Origin: Methylobacterium nodulans ORS 2060
Lineage (GTDB): Bacteria; Pseudomonadota; Alphaproteobacteria; Rhizobiales; Beijerinckiaceae
Direction of reading: 5' to 3'
Length of the DNA: 64,000 nucleotides
Assembly: GCF_000022085.1 (NCBI RefSeq)
Contig: NC_011894.1
Span: 6,570,501 to 6,634,500 of the forward strand
Part shown: positions 25,854 to 36,823 of the stretch, one piece after another
How positions within the stretch are numbered: the first letter of the stretch is position 1
How the letters are laid out: the number at the start of each line of letters is the position of its first letter
Notes under the pieces: generated by a model
The model's database searches: none
What the model was told of the DNA's origin: nothing
What the model saw: the letters and a program-made list of their open reading frames with translations, nothing else
Made by a program: the position numbers and the translations under genes

Positions 25854-26041
25854 GACGGCCAGGGTCTCCTGCGGAGCCGGAGTCCCGGACCGGAAGATCG
25901 GGCGATCCTCCGCCTGGACCCGGGGCGGGAGCGACCCTGCGCGGAGGACCGGCCGGAGAAGCGGCTTCCCCTTGTCCCGCACATCCTCTAACCGTCGGGC
26001 ATGGTGAGTTTCTCCGCCCCCGCCACCCTCGGACCCGCCGC

Positions 26042-27223
26042 GTGAAGGACGGCAGCGCCCGCCTGATCGCCATCCTGGCCGCCGGGGGCTTCGCCAGCAC
26101 CTTCGCGGGCCGCGTGGTGGAACCTCTTGTCGGCGTGCTGGCGCGGGATTTTTCCGCCGCGCCCGCCACGGTGGCGCTCCTCTCCACGGCCTTCGCGTTG
26201 CCCTATGCGCTGATCCAGCCGGTGCTCGGCCCGGTCGGCGACGCTCTCGGCAAGGAGCGGGTCGTCGTCACCTGCCTCGGCATCCTGGCGCTGGCGCTCG
26301 CCGCCAGCATCGTGGCGGCTGATATCCGCATGCTCTTCGCGCTGCGCATGATCGCGGGCGCGGCGGCGGGCGGCGTGATCCCGCTGGCGCTTGCCATGAT
26401 GGGCGACCGCATCCCGCTCGACCAGCGCCAGGTCGCCATCGGGCGCTTCCTCGTCGCGGTGATCCTCGGGCAGCTCATGGGCTCCACCGTCTCGGGGCTG
26501 ATCGAGGGGCAGATCGGCTGGCGCGGGGTCTTCGGCCTCTCGGCCGCCATCGCGGTCGCGGGCTGCGGCGCGGTGCTCGCGGGCTTCGCGCGCAGCCTGC
26601 GCTCACCCGGCGGCCGCCTCGCCCTCGGCCCGGCCCTGAACCGCTACCGGGTGATCCTCGCCAATCCCCGCGCCCGGGTGCTGTTCTGCGCCGTCTTCAT
26701 CGAGGCGATCGCGGTGTTCGGGATCTTCCCGCACCTCGCCCCCCTCATCGAGGCGCGGGGCGAGGGGGGCCCGCGCGAGGCGGGGCTCGTGCTCGCGGGC
26801 TTCGCGGCCGGGGGCCTGCTCTATTCGCTCCTCGTCGGCCTGCTGCTGCGCCTGCTCGGGCAGACCCGGATGCTGATGGCGGGCGGCGCGGTCTCGGGCG
26901 CGGCGCTGCTGACGGTGGGGCTCGCTGGCGCGTGGCAGGCCGACGCCGCAGCGCTCGTGGCCCTCGGCCTCGGCTTCTACATGCTCCACAACACCTACCA
27001 GGTGCAGGTCACCGAGGTGGCGCCGGAGGCCCGCGCCTCGGCGGTGGCGCTCCACGCCTTCTCGTTCTTCTGCGGGCAGGCGCTCGGCGTCGCGGTGCTG
27101 GGGGCCGGGCTCGCCGCGCTGGGCCAGTTCGGGGCGCTCGCCGTCTGCGCCGCCCTCATCCTGACGCTCGGTCTCGTTACCGCACGGCGCCTGTCGCGGC
27201 CGATCCAGCGGGTATTTTCGTAA
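26042..27223 (+). CDS. Major facilitator superfamily transporter
   Basis: GTG 26042 starts a 393-residue protein with twelve predicted membrane helices. The MFS motif A-like loop GDALGKERVVV lies between helices 2 and 3, and GRFLVAVILGQLMGSTVSGL is a motif C-like helix 5. The family resembles AraJ/Bcr-type drug or sugar efflux proton antiporters. The substrate cannot be inferred and no regulator adjoins it. A start further downstream is not needed because the first helix begins at about residue 9. Confidence 0.88.
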   Translation: MKDGSARLIAILAAGGFASTFAGRVVEPLVGVLARDFSAAPATVALLSTAFALPYALIQPVLGPVGDALGKERVVVTCLGILALALAASIVAADIRMLFALRMIAGAAAGGVIPLALAMMGDRIPLDQRQVAIGRFLVAVILGQLMGSTVSGLIEGQIGWRGVFGLSAAIAVAGCGAVLAGFARSLRSPGGRLALGPALNRYRVILANPRARVLFCAVFIEAIAVFGIFPHLAPLIEARGEGGPREAGLVLAGFAAGGLLYSLLVGLLLRLLGQTRMLMAGGAVSGAALLTVGLAGAWQADAAALVALGLGFYMLHNTYQVQVTEVAPEARASAVALHAFSFFCGQALGVAVLGAGLAALGQFGALAVCAALILTLGLVTARRLSRPIQRVFS

Positions 27224-27358
27224 GAAGATCCTGTGATGAACGGCCGATGAACAAAGATGTCACGGCAGGCCGCGTCGCGCTCGATTGCCGGAAATACGGA
27301 ACCGCCCGGTGCCTCGCCCGTTGATCCGCCTGAGCAGATTCACATGCGAGGAGACATC

Positions 27359-27667
27359 ATGCGCAAGCTCGCGCTTCTGTCAGCTGCTGCCCTGTCGCTC
27401 GGCACCATCGCGACCGTCTCGGCCCCCGCCGAAGCGCGGCCGGGCTACCGCGGCGGCTATGCCTACGGCTATCACGGCCACCCCTATGCCCATGGCTACG
27501 GTTACCGCGGGCGGCGCGGCATCTCGACGGGTGCTGCGGTCGGTCTCGGCATCGCGGGCCTCGCCGCCGGCGCCATCGCGGCGGACGCGGCGCGCCGCAA
27601 CGGCTACTATTACGGAGCACCGGCGTACCGGGCCCCCGCCTACGGCTATTACGATTACGATTACTGA
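27359..27667 (+). CDS. Small secreted Gly/Tyr/His-rich protein
   Basis: ATG 27359 with GAGGAG upstream gives 102 residues: a signal peptide (MRKLALLSAAALSLGTIATV, cleavage after AEA), a Gly/Tyr/His-rich stretch (GGYAYGYHGHPYAHGYGYRG), a glycine-zipper-like helix (STGAAVGLGIAGLAAGAIAA) and a Tyr-rich tail ending YDYDY. Such proteins are common in Methylobacterium and relatives, with an unknown envelope or stress role. Confidence 0.75.
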   Translation: MRKLALLSAAALSLGTIATVSAPAEARPGYRGGYAYGYHGHPYAHGYGYRGRRGISTGAAVGLGIAGLAAGAIAADAARRNGYYYGAPAYRAPAYGYYDYDY

Positions 27668-27826
27668 TCCGCGGAGCCAGTCCGGATCGGGGCGGTCGGC
27701 CGGTCCGACCGCCTGTCTCATGTGCGTGTCGTCCAGCCCTTCTAAACATGCGTGGCAGCACACATCCAGGCGAGAGCGGCCGCGCCACTCTCCTGACTGC
27801 GACCTCGGTCGCGACGAAGGAGAGCC

Positions 27827-28012
27827 ATGATGACCAAGCCCTCGACGAAGAAGACGATTCTTGACACGATTCCGGGCCTGCCGGATGCCGACCTCGACCG
27901 CGTGTCGGGCGGCCTCAACCCGCAGCCCCTGCCGCCGCGCTGGTCCTTCAGCCTGATCAAGCTGCAGCCGATCCTGTCGTCGCTGCGCCTGCCCTCGTTC
28001 TTCAGCGTCTGA
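27827..28012 (+). CDS. Double-glycine leader peptide, candidate RiPP/bacteriocin-like precursor
   Basis: A 61-residue ORF with AAGGAG seven bases before ATG 27827 (a second ATG follows at once). Residues 11-29 (ILDTIPGLPDADLDRVSGG) fit the GG-type leader consensus L-x-D-x-(E/D)-L-(E/D)-x-V-S-G-G, giving a predicted cut after Gly29. The 32-residue remainder begins LNPQPLPPRW and is Pro/Leu/Ser-rich with no Cys, so lanthionine or disulfide forms are excluded. No modifying enzyme or peptidase-ABC exporter lies beside it; maturation would have to act in trans. It could alternatively be a small secreted or regulatory peptide. Confidence 0.6.
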   Translation: MMTKPSTKKTILDTIPGLPDADLDRVSGGLNPQPLPPRWSFSLIKLQPILSSLRLPSFFSV

Positions 28013-28049
28013 CGCAGGCGCACTCACGCGGGACGGGCGAGCGGCGACG

Positions 28050-28502
28050 TCACCCGCGCGCCCGGTAGGGCGGCACGCCCTGGTCCGGGAGCCAGAGGGA
28101 TTTCGGTGGCTCGCCCGTCTGCCAGAACACGTCGATCGGGATGCCGCCGCGCGGGTACCAGTAGCCGCCGATGCGAAGGTAGCGCGGCTGCAGGAGCCCG
28201 GCGAGCCGCTTGCCGATCGCGACCGTGCAATCCTCGTGGAAGGCGCCGTGGTCGCGGAAGCTGTGAAGGTAGAGCTTCAGCGATTTCGACTCGATGAGCC
28301 AGCGGTCGGGCACGTAATCGATCACCAGGATCGCGAAGTCGGGCTGCCCCGTGACCGGGCAGAGCGAGGTGAATTCCGGCGCCGTGAAGCGGGCGAGGTA
28401 GTCCGTATCCGGGTGCGGGTTCGGCACCCGGTCGAGCTGAGCCTCCTCGGGCGAGCGGGGCAGGGCGGAGGGCCGCCCGAGCTGCAGGGTCTCGTTGGTC
28501 AT
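28050..28502 (-). CDS. queF: NADPH-dependent 7-cyano-7-deazaguanine reductase
   Basis: This 150-residue type I QueF reduces preQ0 to preQ1 in queuosine synthesis. The catalytic Cys48 lies in [13 protein letters not shown], with the general acid Asp55, and the QueF motif E-S-K-S-L-K-L-Y precedes [14 protein letters not shown]. Length is typical. ATG 28502 is the first start. It is divergent from eno. Confidence 0.95.
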   Translation of the reverse strand: MTNETLQLGRPSALPRSPEEAQLDRVPNPHPDTDYLARFTAPEFTSLCPVTGQPDFAILVIDYVPDRWLIESKSLKLYLHSFRDHGAFHEDCTVAIGKRLAGLLQPRYLRIGGYWYPRGGIPIDVFWQTGEPPKSLWLPDQGVPPYRARG

Positions 28503-28603
28503 GAGTCTGATATAGGGGCCGAGGGCCGCCCGCGATACGGGATATCCTTCCCTTGATATCCTTCCCTTGGGGTGCTTGCCGTGCGCGGCGACTTGGCCGA
28601 TAA

Positions 28604-29917
<1,314 letters not shown>

Positions 29918-30025
29918 CGAGCCGGCCGGGAAGGGACGGGCGACCGCTCCTTCCGACGGACAGACCGCTCCGAAGCGTGATGGTCAACGGCCCGATGCGC
30001 CAGCATCTTGGGCCGTTGGTAGAAC

Positions 30026-30050
30026 ACGGCCGCCTCCGGGCGGCCGTTTT
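30026..30050 (+). terminator. Rho-independent terminator after eno
   Basis: Perfect nine-base stem ACGGCCGCC / GGCGGCCGT around a TCCG loop, followed by TTT. It lies about 110 bases after the eno stop and just beyond the convergent transporter gene. Confidence 0.85.
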
Positions 30051-30082
30051 GCTGGGAGCGGCGACTGCCCGAGCGGCCGCCG

Positions 30083-30961
30083 TCAGGCGGACGCGATCCG
30101 GGGCGCGAACACGACCAAGTTTCCGACCAGAACGGCCGCGAAGCCGATGGCCGCGAGCGGCGTCAGCCGATATCCCTCGAAGACGATCGACAGCGTGAGT
30201 GCGACGGCGGGAAAGAGCACGGTCATGTAGGATGCCTTCTCCGGACCCAGCCTGTGCACGACGGTCAGGTAGGTGGTGAAGCCGATGACCGAGCCCGGAA
30301 GGGCGAGGTAGAGGAGCGATCCCACGTAGGCCGGCGACGGATCGAAGCGGAACGGCACGCCGCGAAGGACGGCGAAGGTCGCGACCAGTCCGGCGCCGTA
30401 GAGCATCCCGTAGGCGTTCACCGAGGCGACGGCCAGCCCATGCCGCTGGTTTCTGGCGGATACGAGGTTCCCGGCCGAGAAGAACCACGTGCCCAGCAGG
30501 GCGAGCGACAGGCCAAGCGCCGTCTCGCCGCTGAGCGAGGTTCCGGTGATGGTTTCCCAGAACAGGCAGACGATCCCCGCGAGGCCGATCACCGCCCCCG
30601 CCAAAATGCGAGGCGCCGGCCGCCGCCGATGGAACAGGAACGCGTTCGCGATATTGAAGATCGTCGCCGCCGAGAACACCACGGAGACGACCCCGCTCGC
30701 GACGTAGCGGGTCGCCGCGTAGAAGCAGGCGAAGTTGCAGGAGAACAGGCACAAGGCCTGCAACACGACGAAGGGCTGCTGCCGCAGGGGGACAGGCTTG
30801 AACCGGCCCGTCAGCCGCAGAACGGCAAGCAGAACGAGGCCGGCCAGGACAAAGCGATAGACGATGGATACGTCAGGGGCGACGATGCCGAGCTGGTTCT
30901 TGATGGCGATCCATGTGGTGCCCCAGATGAGCACGGTGGCGGCATAGCAGAAGGCGGTCAC
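30083..30961 (-). CDS. EamA/DMT family transporter
   Basis: GTG 30961 gives 292 residues with ten transmembrane helices arranged as two EamA repeats. The first begins AATVLIWGTTWIAIKNQLGI (typical W-G-x-x-W-x-x-x-K), and the second has GTWFFSAGNLVSARNQRHGL and ending helices GSVIGFTTYLTVVHRLGPEK. These are drug/metabolite exporters. It is divergent from an AraC-type regulator at 31145 that probably controls it. The much longer frame to 32371 is a shadow of the downstream genes. Confidence 0.85.
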   Translation of the reverse strand: MTAFCYAATVLIWGTTWIAIKNQLGIVAPDVSIVYRFVLAGLVLLAVLRLTGRFKPVPLRQQPFVVLQALCLFSCNFACFYAATRYVASGVVSVVFSAATIFNIANAFLFHRRRPAPRILAGAVIGLAGIVCLFWETITGTSLSGETALGLSLALLGTWFFSAGNLVSARNQRHGLAVASVNAYGMLYGAGLVATFAVLRGVPFRFDPSPAYVGSLLYLALPGSVIGFTTYLTVVHRLGPEKASYMTVLFPAVALTLSIVFEGYRLTPLAAIGFAAVLVGNLVVFAPRIASA

Positions 30962-31144
30962 GGTTCCGGCGTCCCGTCCAGGCGACGAATGACATCGGCC
31001 TCGATAGGCCAGAGCCGCCCCCCGCGGCTTGCCGATTCCCCGCCGTGCCGTTGCACATTCATGGGCTTTTTCGACGCCCCCCATTGCCCGCCGCGCGGAT
31101 ATCGCCTCCTGCTCAAAGCGCGCAGGATCCTTCCCCGGCGGCCC

Positions 31145-32065
31145 ATGGCAGAACAGCATCCGAACGTCCGCGACGTCCTGGCCCGCACCGGCGCGGCGCT
31201 GCTGCGGTCGGGCTCGGCAGGTCGCGGGATCGCGCTGGCCGAATGGGTCAACCGCGACAATCACGCGCGCTACGACCGTCCGGACCATCATACGCTGAGC
31301 CTCTATCTCACGGGCGGCGAAGGCGTCGTGCGCGAGGATCGCCCCGTCTCCGGCGGCGGGCCGGACAAGCTCTGCCTGCTGCCGGCCGGGCACGAGAGCT
31401 GCTGGCACATCGGCGGTCAGCTCCGGCTGTTCCACCTCTACATCGAACCGGAGACGCTCGCCTTTCAGGCCGCCACCGCCTTCGACATCGATCCTCGCCG
31501 GATCGATCTCATGGAACTGACCTTCTCGGACGATCCGTCCACCGCGATGATCGTGCGCGGCGGCGTGCTGCCCCTCGACTGGGCGGACGGCATCGACCGG
31601 ATGGCCTTGAGTTCGGCCTGCCACCTGCTGCTCCACAATCTGCTGCGGCATCACAACCGCTCCGGCGCGGGGCGGCCGGTGACGGGCGGTCTGTCGCCCT
31701 CCATCCGGCGCCGCATCGCGGATCAGGTCGAGGCGCGTCTCGGCGACGTGCTCACCCTGGACGTGCTCGCGGACGAGGCCGGTCTCAGCACCTTCCATTT
31801 CGCGAAGATGTTCAAGGCCAGCTTTGGCGTGGCGCCACACCGCTACGTCATCGAACGACGGATCGCGCGCGCGAAGAGCCTGCTTGCGGACGGGCGGACG
31901 AGCCTCGCCGAGATCGCGGCGGCCTGTGGCTTCGCCTCGCAAAGCCATTTCACGCGGAGCTTCAAGCAGGCGACCGGCGCCACGCCCGGCCAGTGGCGGG
32001 GCCACGCATGGCCCGCGGCCGATCGCACGACCGGAAGCCCGTCGCCTTCCTTGATCTTTCCTTAA
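31145..32065 (+). CDS. AraC family transcriptional regulator
   Basis: ATG 31145 (MAEQHPNVRDVLARTG) gives 306 residues; ATG 31061 would add 28 and cannot be excluded. The N-terminal cupin-like sensor has LSLYLTGGEGVVREDRP and LCLLPAGHESCWHIGG. The C-terminal double HTH spans about 205-300 (LTLDVLADEAGLSTFHFAKM, RIARAKSLLADGRTSLAEIA, GFASQSHFTRSFKQATGATP), the AraC/XylS signature. It is divergent from the EamA transporter gene and is probably its regulator; the inducer is unknown. Confidence 0.87.
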   Translation: MAEQHPNVRDVLARTGAALLRSGSAGRGIALAEWVNRDNHARYDRPDHHTLSLYLTGGEGVVREDRPVSGGGPDKLCLLPAGHESCWHIGGQLRLFHLYIEPETLAFQAATAFDIDPRRIDLMELTFSDDPSTAMIVRGGVLPLDWADGIDRMALSSACHLLLHNLLRHHNRSGAGRPVTGGLSPSIRRRIADQVEARLGDVLTLDVLADEAGLSTFHFAKMFKASFGVAPHRYVIERRIARAKSLLADGRTSLAEIAAACGFASQSHFTRSFKQATGATPGQWRGHAWPAADRTTGSPSPSLIFP

Positions 32066-32089
32066 CCCTGATCCGCCACGCTTCCCGGC

Positions 32090-32401
32090 ATGGTTGTCCG
32101 TCGCCGCGCCCGCGCCCTCCTGCTGCCGCTTGGCCTCTACGCCGCCTCGATCCTGGCGGTGGGCTACTTCCTGCGCGAGGCCGAGAGCGGCAGCCGCGGC
32201 CTGCAGGCCAAGCGGGCGCTCAAGATCCAGGCCTACAATCTCCAGCAGGAGCTCGATGCGGCCAAGGCCGACCGGGCCGAGTGGGAGCGCCGCGTCGCCC
32301 TGCTGCGCAGCGACCAGATCGACCGCGACCTCCTGGAGGAGCGCGCCCGCATCGTGCTCGGGCGCGTCCACCCGAACGACGTCGTCATCATCAATCCCTG
32401 A
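32090..32401 (+). CDS. ftsB: FtsB/DivIC-type septum formation initiator
   Basis: A 103-residue bitopic protein: basic N-terminus, one transmembrane helix (LLLPLGLYAASILAVGYFL), then a periplasmic coiled coil (YNLQQELDAAKADRAEWERR) and a conserved L-(E)-E-R-A-R-x-x-L-G end. FtsB links FtsL and FtsQ at the division site. Position upstream of pdhA is conserved across Alphaproteobacteria. The gene is separated from pdhA by 113 bases. Confidence 0.85.
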   Translation: MVVRRRARALLLPLGLYAASILAVGYFLREAESGSRGLQAKRALKIQAYNLQQELDAAKADRAEWERRVALLRSDQIDRDLLEERARIVLGRVHPNDVVIINP

Positions 32402-32514
32402 AACTGTCTGCTCCTAAGCAATTCCTGCCGTCGCGGCGGGGTCCAGGGCCTCGCTTTCCTGCTTCGCCTGCCCTAGAAGGCGTTGGACTAAGGTAGGAAG
32501 GCTGGGAGGCGCCG

Positions 32515-33555
32515 ATGGAGGCCGCGAACAAGGCACGCCGCGAGGACAAGGCCGCAGCCGCGCCCCCCGCGAACGCGCCGCAGTTCACGCGCGACGAGGA
32601 TCTCCACGCCTATCGGGAGATGCTGCTGATCCGGCGCTTCGAGGAGAAGGCCGGCCAGCTTTATGGCATGGGCCTGATCGGCGGCTTCTGCCATCTGTAT
32701 ATCGGCCAGGAGGCCGTGGTGATCGGGGTCCAGATGGCCTCGAAGGACGGGGACCAGGTCATCACCGGCTACCGCGACCACGGCCATATGCTGGCCTGCG
32801 GCATGGATCCCAAGGGCGTGATGGCGGAGCTGACCGGCCGGCGCGGCGGGTATTCTCGCGGCAAGGGCGGCTCCATGCACATGTTCTCCCGCGAGAAGAA
32901 TTTTTATGGCGGCCACGGCATCGTCGGCGCCCAGGTCTCCCTCGGCACCGGCATCGGCTTCGCCAACAAGTATCGCGGCGACGGGGCGGTCAGCCTCACC
33001 TACATGGGCGACGGCGCGGCCAACCAGGGCCAAGTCTACGAGAGCTTCAACATGGCGCAGCTCTGGAAGCTGCCCGTGGTCTACGTGATCGAGAACAACC
33101 GCTACGCCATGGGCACCTCGGTGACCCGGGCCTCGGCCCAGACCGACTTCTCGAAACGCGGCGTCTCCTTCGGCATCCCGGGCGAGCAGGTCGACGGCAT
33201 GGATGTGCGCGCCGTGCGGCAGGCCGCGGCGCGGGCGATCGAGCATGCCCGGTCCGGGGAGGGGCCCTACATCCTGGAGATGCAGACCTACCGCTATCGC
33301 GGCCATTCGATGTCCGACCCGGCCAAGTACCGCACCAAGGACGAGGTCGCCCGGATGCGCGAGGAATCCGACCCGATCGAGCAGGTGCGCAAGCGGCTCC
33401 TCGGCCCCCACAAGACGCCCGACGACCAGATCAAGGCGATCGACGCCAAGGTGCGCGAGATCGTCAACCAGGCGGCGGAGTTCGCCACCAACGATCCCGA
33501 GCCCGATCCCGCCGAGCTCTGGACGGACGTCCTGCTCGAATCCCCCCGCGCCTGA
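32515..33555 (+). CDS. pdhA: Pyruvate dehydrogenase E1 component, alpha subunit
   Basis: A 346-residue E1-alpha. The TPP-binding motif is [15 protein letters not shown] with following NNRYAMGT, and the phosphorylation-loop region [15 protein letters not shown] is present. It decarboxylates pyruvate with PdhB in the PDH complex. It begins the operon pdhA-pdhB-(DUF5076)-pdhC-lpd. ATG 32515 has GGGAGG upstream. Confidence 0.97.
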   Translation: MEAANKARREDKAAAAPPANAPQFTRDEDLHAYREMLLIRRFEEKAGQLYGMGLIGGFCHLYIGQEAVVIGVQMASKDGDQVITGYRDHGHMLACGMDPKGVMAELTGRRGGYSRGKGGSMHMFSREKNFYGGHGIVGAQVSLGTGIGFANKYRGDGAVSLTYMGDGAANQGQVYESFNMAQLWKLPVVYVIENNRYAMGTSVTRASAQTDFSKRGVSFGIPGEQVDGMDVRAVRQAAARAIEHARSGEGPYILEMQTYRYRGHSMSDPAKYRTKDEVARMREESDPIEQVRKRLLGPHKTPDDQIKAIDAKVREIVNQAAEFATNDPEPDPAELWTDVLLESPRA

Positions 33556-33587
33556 ACGCCCCTTTCCTCGGATCGACAGAAGCACCC

Positions 33588-35030
33588 ATGGCGACCGACA
33601 TCCTGATGCCCGCCCTCTCGCCCACCATGGAGCAGGGCAAGCTGGCAAAATGGCTCAAGAAAGAGGGGGATCCGGTGAAGCCCGGCGATGTGCTCGCCGA
33701 GATCGAGACCGACAAGGCCACCATGGAGGTCGAGGCCGTCGACGAGGGCGTGCTGGCCAAGATCCTGATCGCCGACGGCACCGACAACGTCGCGGTCAAC
33801 ACGCCGATCGCCGTGCTGGCGGGGGAGGGCGAGGACGTCTCGGCCGCCGCCTCCCGGAAGCCGAACGGCAAGGGCCAGCCGGAGGCGCAAACTGCGCCCG
33901 CCCCCGACATGAAGGCGGAAGGACAGGCCGCCAAGCCCGCCCCCGCCGCCAAGACCGGCGAGGACAGGCCGGTCGCCCCCGCGGCCCCCGCCACCATCGC
34001 GAGCCGCAGCGCCGACAAGGCGATGGAGGAGATCCCCAAGGGCACCGAAATGGTGACCCTGACGGTGCGCGAGGCCCTGCGCGACGCCATGGCGGAGGAG
34101 ATGCGCCGGGACGAGTCCGTCTTCGTGATGGGCGAGGAGGTCGCCGAGTATCAGGGCGCCTACAAGATCACGCAGGGGCTCCTGCAGGAATTCGGCGCGC
34201 GGCGCGTCGTCGACACGCCGATCACCGAGCACGGCTTCGCCGGCGTCGGCGTCGGCGCGGCCTTCACCGGCTTGCGCCCCATCGTCGAGTTCATGACCTT
34301 CAACTTCGCCATGCAGGCGATCGACCAGATCATCAACTCGGCGGCCAAGACCCTCTACATGTCGGGCGGGCAGCTCGGCTGCCCGATCGTGTTCCGCGGC
34401 CCCAACGGCGCGGCCGCCCGCGTGGCCGCCCAGCACAGCCACGACTACGCCGCCTGGTACTCCAACGTGCCGGGCCTCAAGGTGGTGATGCCCTACACCG
34501 CCTCCGACGCGAAGGGCCTGCTCAAGAGCGCCATCCGCGACCCGAACCCGGTGATCTTCCTCGAGAACGAGATCCTGTACGGGCAGTCCTTCCCGGTGCC
34601 GAAGCTCGACGACTTCCTGGTGCCGATCGGCAAGGCGAAGGTCCATCGGGAGGGCTCGGACGTCACCATCGTGTCGTTCGGCATCGGCATGACCTATGCG
34701 CTCAAGGCCGCGCACGAACTCGCCGAGGCCGGGATCGGCGCCGAGGTCATCGACCTGCGCACCATCCGGCCGATGGATTCCGAGACGGTGGTGGAATCGG
34801 TGAAGAAGACCGGCCGCTGCATCACCGTGGAGGAGGGTTTTCCGCAATCCGGCGTCGGCGCCGAGATCGCCGCGCGGCTGATGGTCGACGCTTTCGACTA
34901 TCTCGACGCACCGGTCCTGCGCATCACCGGCAAGGACGTGCCGATGCCCTACGCGGCGAACCTGGAGAAGCTGGCGCTGCCGACCGTCGCCGAGGTGATC
35001 GAGGCGGCCAAGGCCGTCTGCTACCGGTAA
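33588..35030 (+). CDS. pdhB: Pyruvate dehydrogenase E1 beta subunit with N-terminal lipoyl domain
   Basis: At 480 residues this is longer than a bare E1-beta because residues 1-80 form a lipoyl domain (lipoylated Lys43 in [10 protein letters not shown]). A Pro/Ala-rich linker (about 85-145) follows, then the transketolase-type E1-beta domain from about 150 ([56 protein letters not shown]). This lipoyl-E1-beta fusion is the usual alphaproteobacterial form. It lies 32 bases after pdhA. Confidence 0.97.
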   Translation: MATDILMPALSPTMEQGKLAKWLKKEGDPVKPGDVLAEIETDKATMEVEAVDEGVLAKILIADGTDNVAVNTPIAVLAGEGEDVSAAASRKPNGKGQPEAQTAPAPDMKAEGQAAKPAPAAKTGEDRPVAPAAPATIASRSADKAMEEIPKGTEMVTLTVREALRDAMAEEMRRDESVFVMGEEVAEYQGAYKITQGLLQEFGARRVVDTPITEHGFAGVGVGAAFTGLRPIVEFMTFNFAMQAIDQIINSAAKTLYMSGGQLGCPIVFRGPNGAAARVAAQHSHDYAAWYSNVPGLKVVMPYTASDAKGLLKSAIRDPNPVIFLENEILYGQSFPVPKLDDFLVPIGKAKVHREGSDVTIVSFGIGMTYALKAAHELAEAGIGAEVIDLRTIRPMDSETVVESVKKTGRCITVEEGFPQSGVGAEIAARLMVDAFDYLDAPVLRITGKDVPMPYAANLEKLALPTVAEVIEAAKAVCYR

Positions 35031-35034
35031 CCCG

Positions 35035-35322
35035 ATGGCGGACAAGCCCAAATTCGAAGCCCTCGCCATCCCGCCGGATGCCCTGGAGAAGGGCGGCGTC
35101 GAGGTGGTGCGCGCCTGCGTGGTCGATGGCGGCGTCAGCGTGGCGCTGCGGCGCTCCTTCGACGACCCCTTCACCTGGGGCGTGCTGCTGATCGACCTCG
35201 CCCGCCAGGCGGCCCGGATCTACGCGATGGAAACGGACATCTCGGAGGAGGAGGCCTTCGCGCGCATCCGCGAGGGGCTGGAGGCCGAGAGCGACCCGTC
35301 CGGCCCCGACAGCCTCAACTGA
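35035..35322 (+). CDS. DUF5076 protein within the pdh operon
   Basis: This 95-residue protein starts four bases after pdhB and ends 38 before pdhC. It begins MADKPKFEALAIPPDALEKG; the middle VVRACVVDGGVSVALRRSF is beta-rich and the end is acidic (SEEEAFARIREGLEAESD). It matches the small DUF5076 proteins found at this place in many Hyphomicrobiales operons. The function is unknown; an accessory role in PDH assembly is inference from position. Confidence 0.8.
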   Translation: MADKPKFEALAIPPDALEKGGVEVVRACVVDGGVSVALRRSFDDPFTWGVLLIDLARQAARIYAMETDISEEEAFARIREGLEAESDPSGPDSLN

Positions 35323-35360
35323 CCCCACCGGCCCCGCTCAGGATCAGAGACAAGAACCCG

Positions 35361-36749
35361 ATGCCGATCAACGTCCTGATGCCCGCCCTCTCGCCCACGA
35401 TGGAGAAGGGCAACCTCGCCAAGTGGCTGAAGAAGGAGGGGGACACGGTCAAGTCCGGCGACGTGCTCGCCGAGATCGAGACCGACAAAGCCACCATGGA
35501 GGTCGAGGCCATCGACGAGGGTGTGCTCGCCAAGATCGTGGTGCCGGAGGGCACCGCCGACGTGCCGGTGAACGACCTCATCGCCCTCATCGCCGGGGAG
35601 GGCGAGGACCCGAAGAGCGTGAGCGCCGGGGCCGGAGCCGGGGCCAAGGCGAAGCCCGCCGAGGACCGCACGCCCGGCGGCGGGACGATGGCCTACGCCC
35701 GGGTGGACGCGGCGCCGGATGCCGCGAAGGCCGAGGCGAAGCCGAACGGCGCCACTCGGCCGCAGGCGGACGGGCGGATCTTCGCCTCGCCGCTCGCGCG
35801 CCGCATCGCCAAGCAGGAGGGGATCGACCTTTCGCGCATCGCGGGCTCAGGGCCGCATGGCCGGGTGATCGAGCGCGACGTGCGCGCGGCCCTGGCGGAG
35901 GGCGGCGCCACCAAGGCGCCAGCCCCGGCCCGGCCCGCCCCGAAGGAGGCCGGGGAGGCGGTCCCGCCCGCCGCCCCCACGGCGACGGCCGGCGCGCTCC
36001 CCCTCGGCCTGAAGGCCGAGCAGGTCAAGGCGATGTTCGACAAGGGGTCCTACGAAGAAATCCCCCTCGACGGGATGCGCAAGACCATCGCCAAGCGCCT
36101 CGTCGAGTCGAAGCAGACCGTCCCCCACTTCTATCTCTCGCTCGACGTCGAGCTCGATGCGCTTCTGGCCCTGCGCGAGCAAGTCAATGCCGGGGCGGGC
36201 CAGGACAAGGACGGCAAGCCGCTGTTCAAGCTCTCGGTGAACGATTTCGTCATCAAGGCCCTGGCCCTGGCACTGCAGCGGGTGCCGAACGCCAACGCGG
36301 TCTGGGCCGAGGACCGGATCCTGAAGTTCCGCCACTCCGATGTCGGCGTCGCCGTGGCGGTGGAGGGCGGCCTGTTCACGCCGGTGATCCGCAAGGCGGA
36401 GCAGAAGACGCTCTCGACCATCTCGGCCGAGATGAAGGACCTCGCCGGTCGCGCCCGCACGAAGAAGCTGAAGCCCGACGAGTACCAGGGCGGGGCGACG
36501 GCGGTGTCGAATCTCGGCATGTACGGCATCAAGGAGTTCGGCGCCGTCATCAACCCGCCCCACGGCACCATCCTGGCGGTGGGGGCCGGGGAGGCGCGCG
36601 TCGTCGTCAAGAACGGCGCCCCCGCGGTGGTGCAGGCCATGACCGTGACGCTCTCCTGCGACCACCGGGTGGTGGACGGGGCGCTCGGCGCCGAGCTGCT
36701 CGCGGCCTTCAAGGGCCTGATCGAGAGCCCGATGGGGATGCTGGTGTGA
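35361..36749 (+). CDS. pdhC: Dihydrolipoamide acetyltransferase (E2) of pyruvate dehydrogenase
   Basis: A 462-residue E2 in three parts: lipoyl domain 1-80 (Lys43 in [10 protein letters not shown]), a peripheral-subunit-binding domain at about 135-170 (IFASPLARRIAKQEGIDLSR, then GSGPHGRVIERDV), and a catalytic acetyltransferase domain from about 230 to the end with the active-site CDHRVVDGALGAELL. The lipoyl domain is nearly identical to that of PdhB. It transfers acetyl to CoA in the complex core. Confidence 0.97.
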   Translation: MPINVLMPALSPTMEKGNLAKWLKKEGDTVKSGDVLAEIETDKATMEVEAIDEGVLAKIVVPEGTADVPVNDLIALIAGEGEDPKSVSAGAGAGAKAKPAEDRTPGGGTMAYARVDAAPDAAKAEAKPNGATRPQADGRIFASPLARRIAKQEGIDLSRIAGSGPHGRVIERDVRAALAEGGATKAPAPARPAPKEAGEAVPPAAPTATAGALPLGLKAEQVKAMFDKGSYEEIPLDGMRKTIAKRLVESKQTVPHFYLSLDVELDALLALREQVNAGAGQDKDGKPLFKLSVNDFVIKALALALQRVPNANAVWAEDRILKFRHSDVGVAVAVEGGLFTPVIRKAEQKTLSTISAEMKDLAGRARTKKLKPDEYQGGATAVSNLGMYGIKEFGAVINPPHGTILAVGAGEARVVVKNGAPAVVQAMTVTLSCDHRVVDGALGAELLAAFKGLIESPMGMLV

Positions 36750-36823
36750 GTTGCGGCGCGTCCTGCGCCGCCCCCTGCCGCTCATCCCTCTCCCTGCCGG
36801 CGCACTCCGCCACGGAGCCCTGA

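Noticed and set aside
30083..32371. 762-codon minus ORF as one protein
   Set aside because: Only 30083-30961 has transporter character; the rest is antisense to the AraC and ftsB genes.
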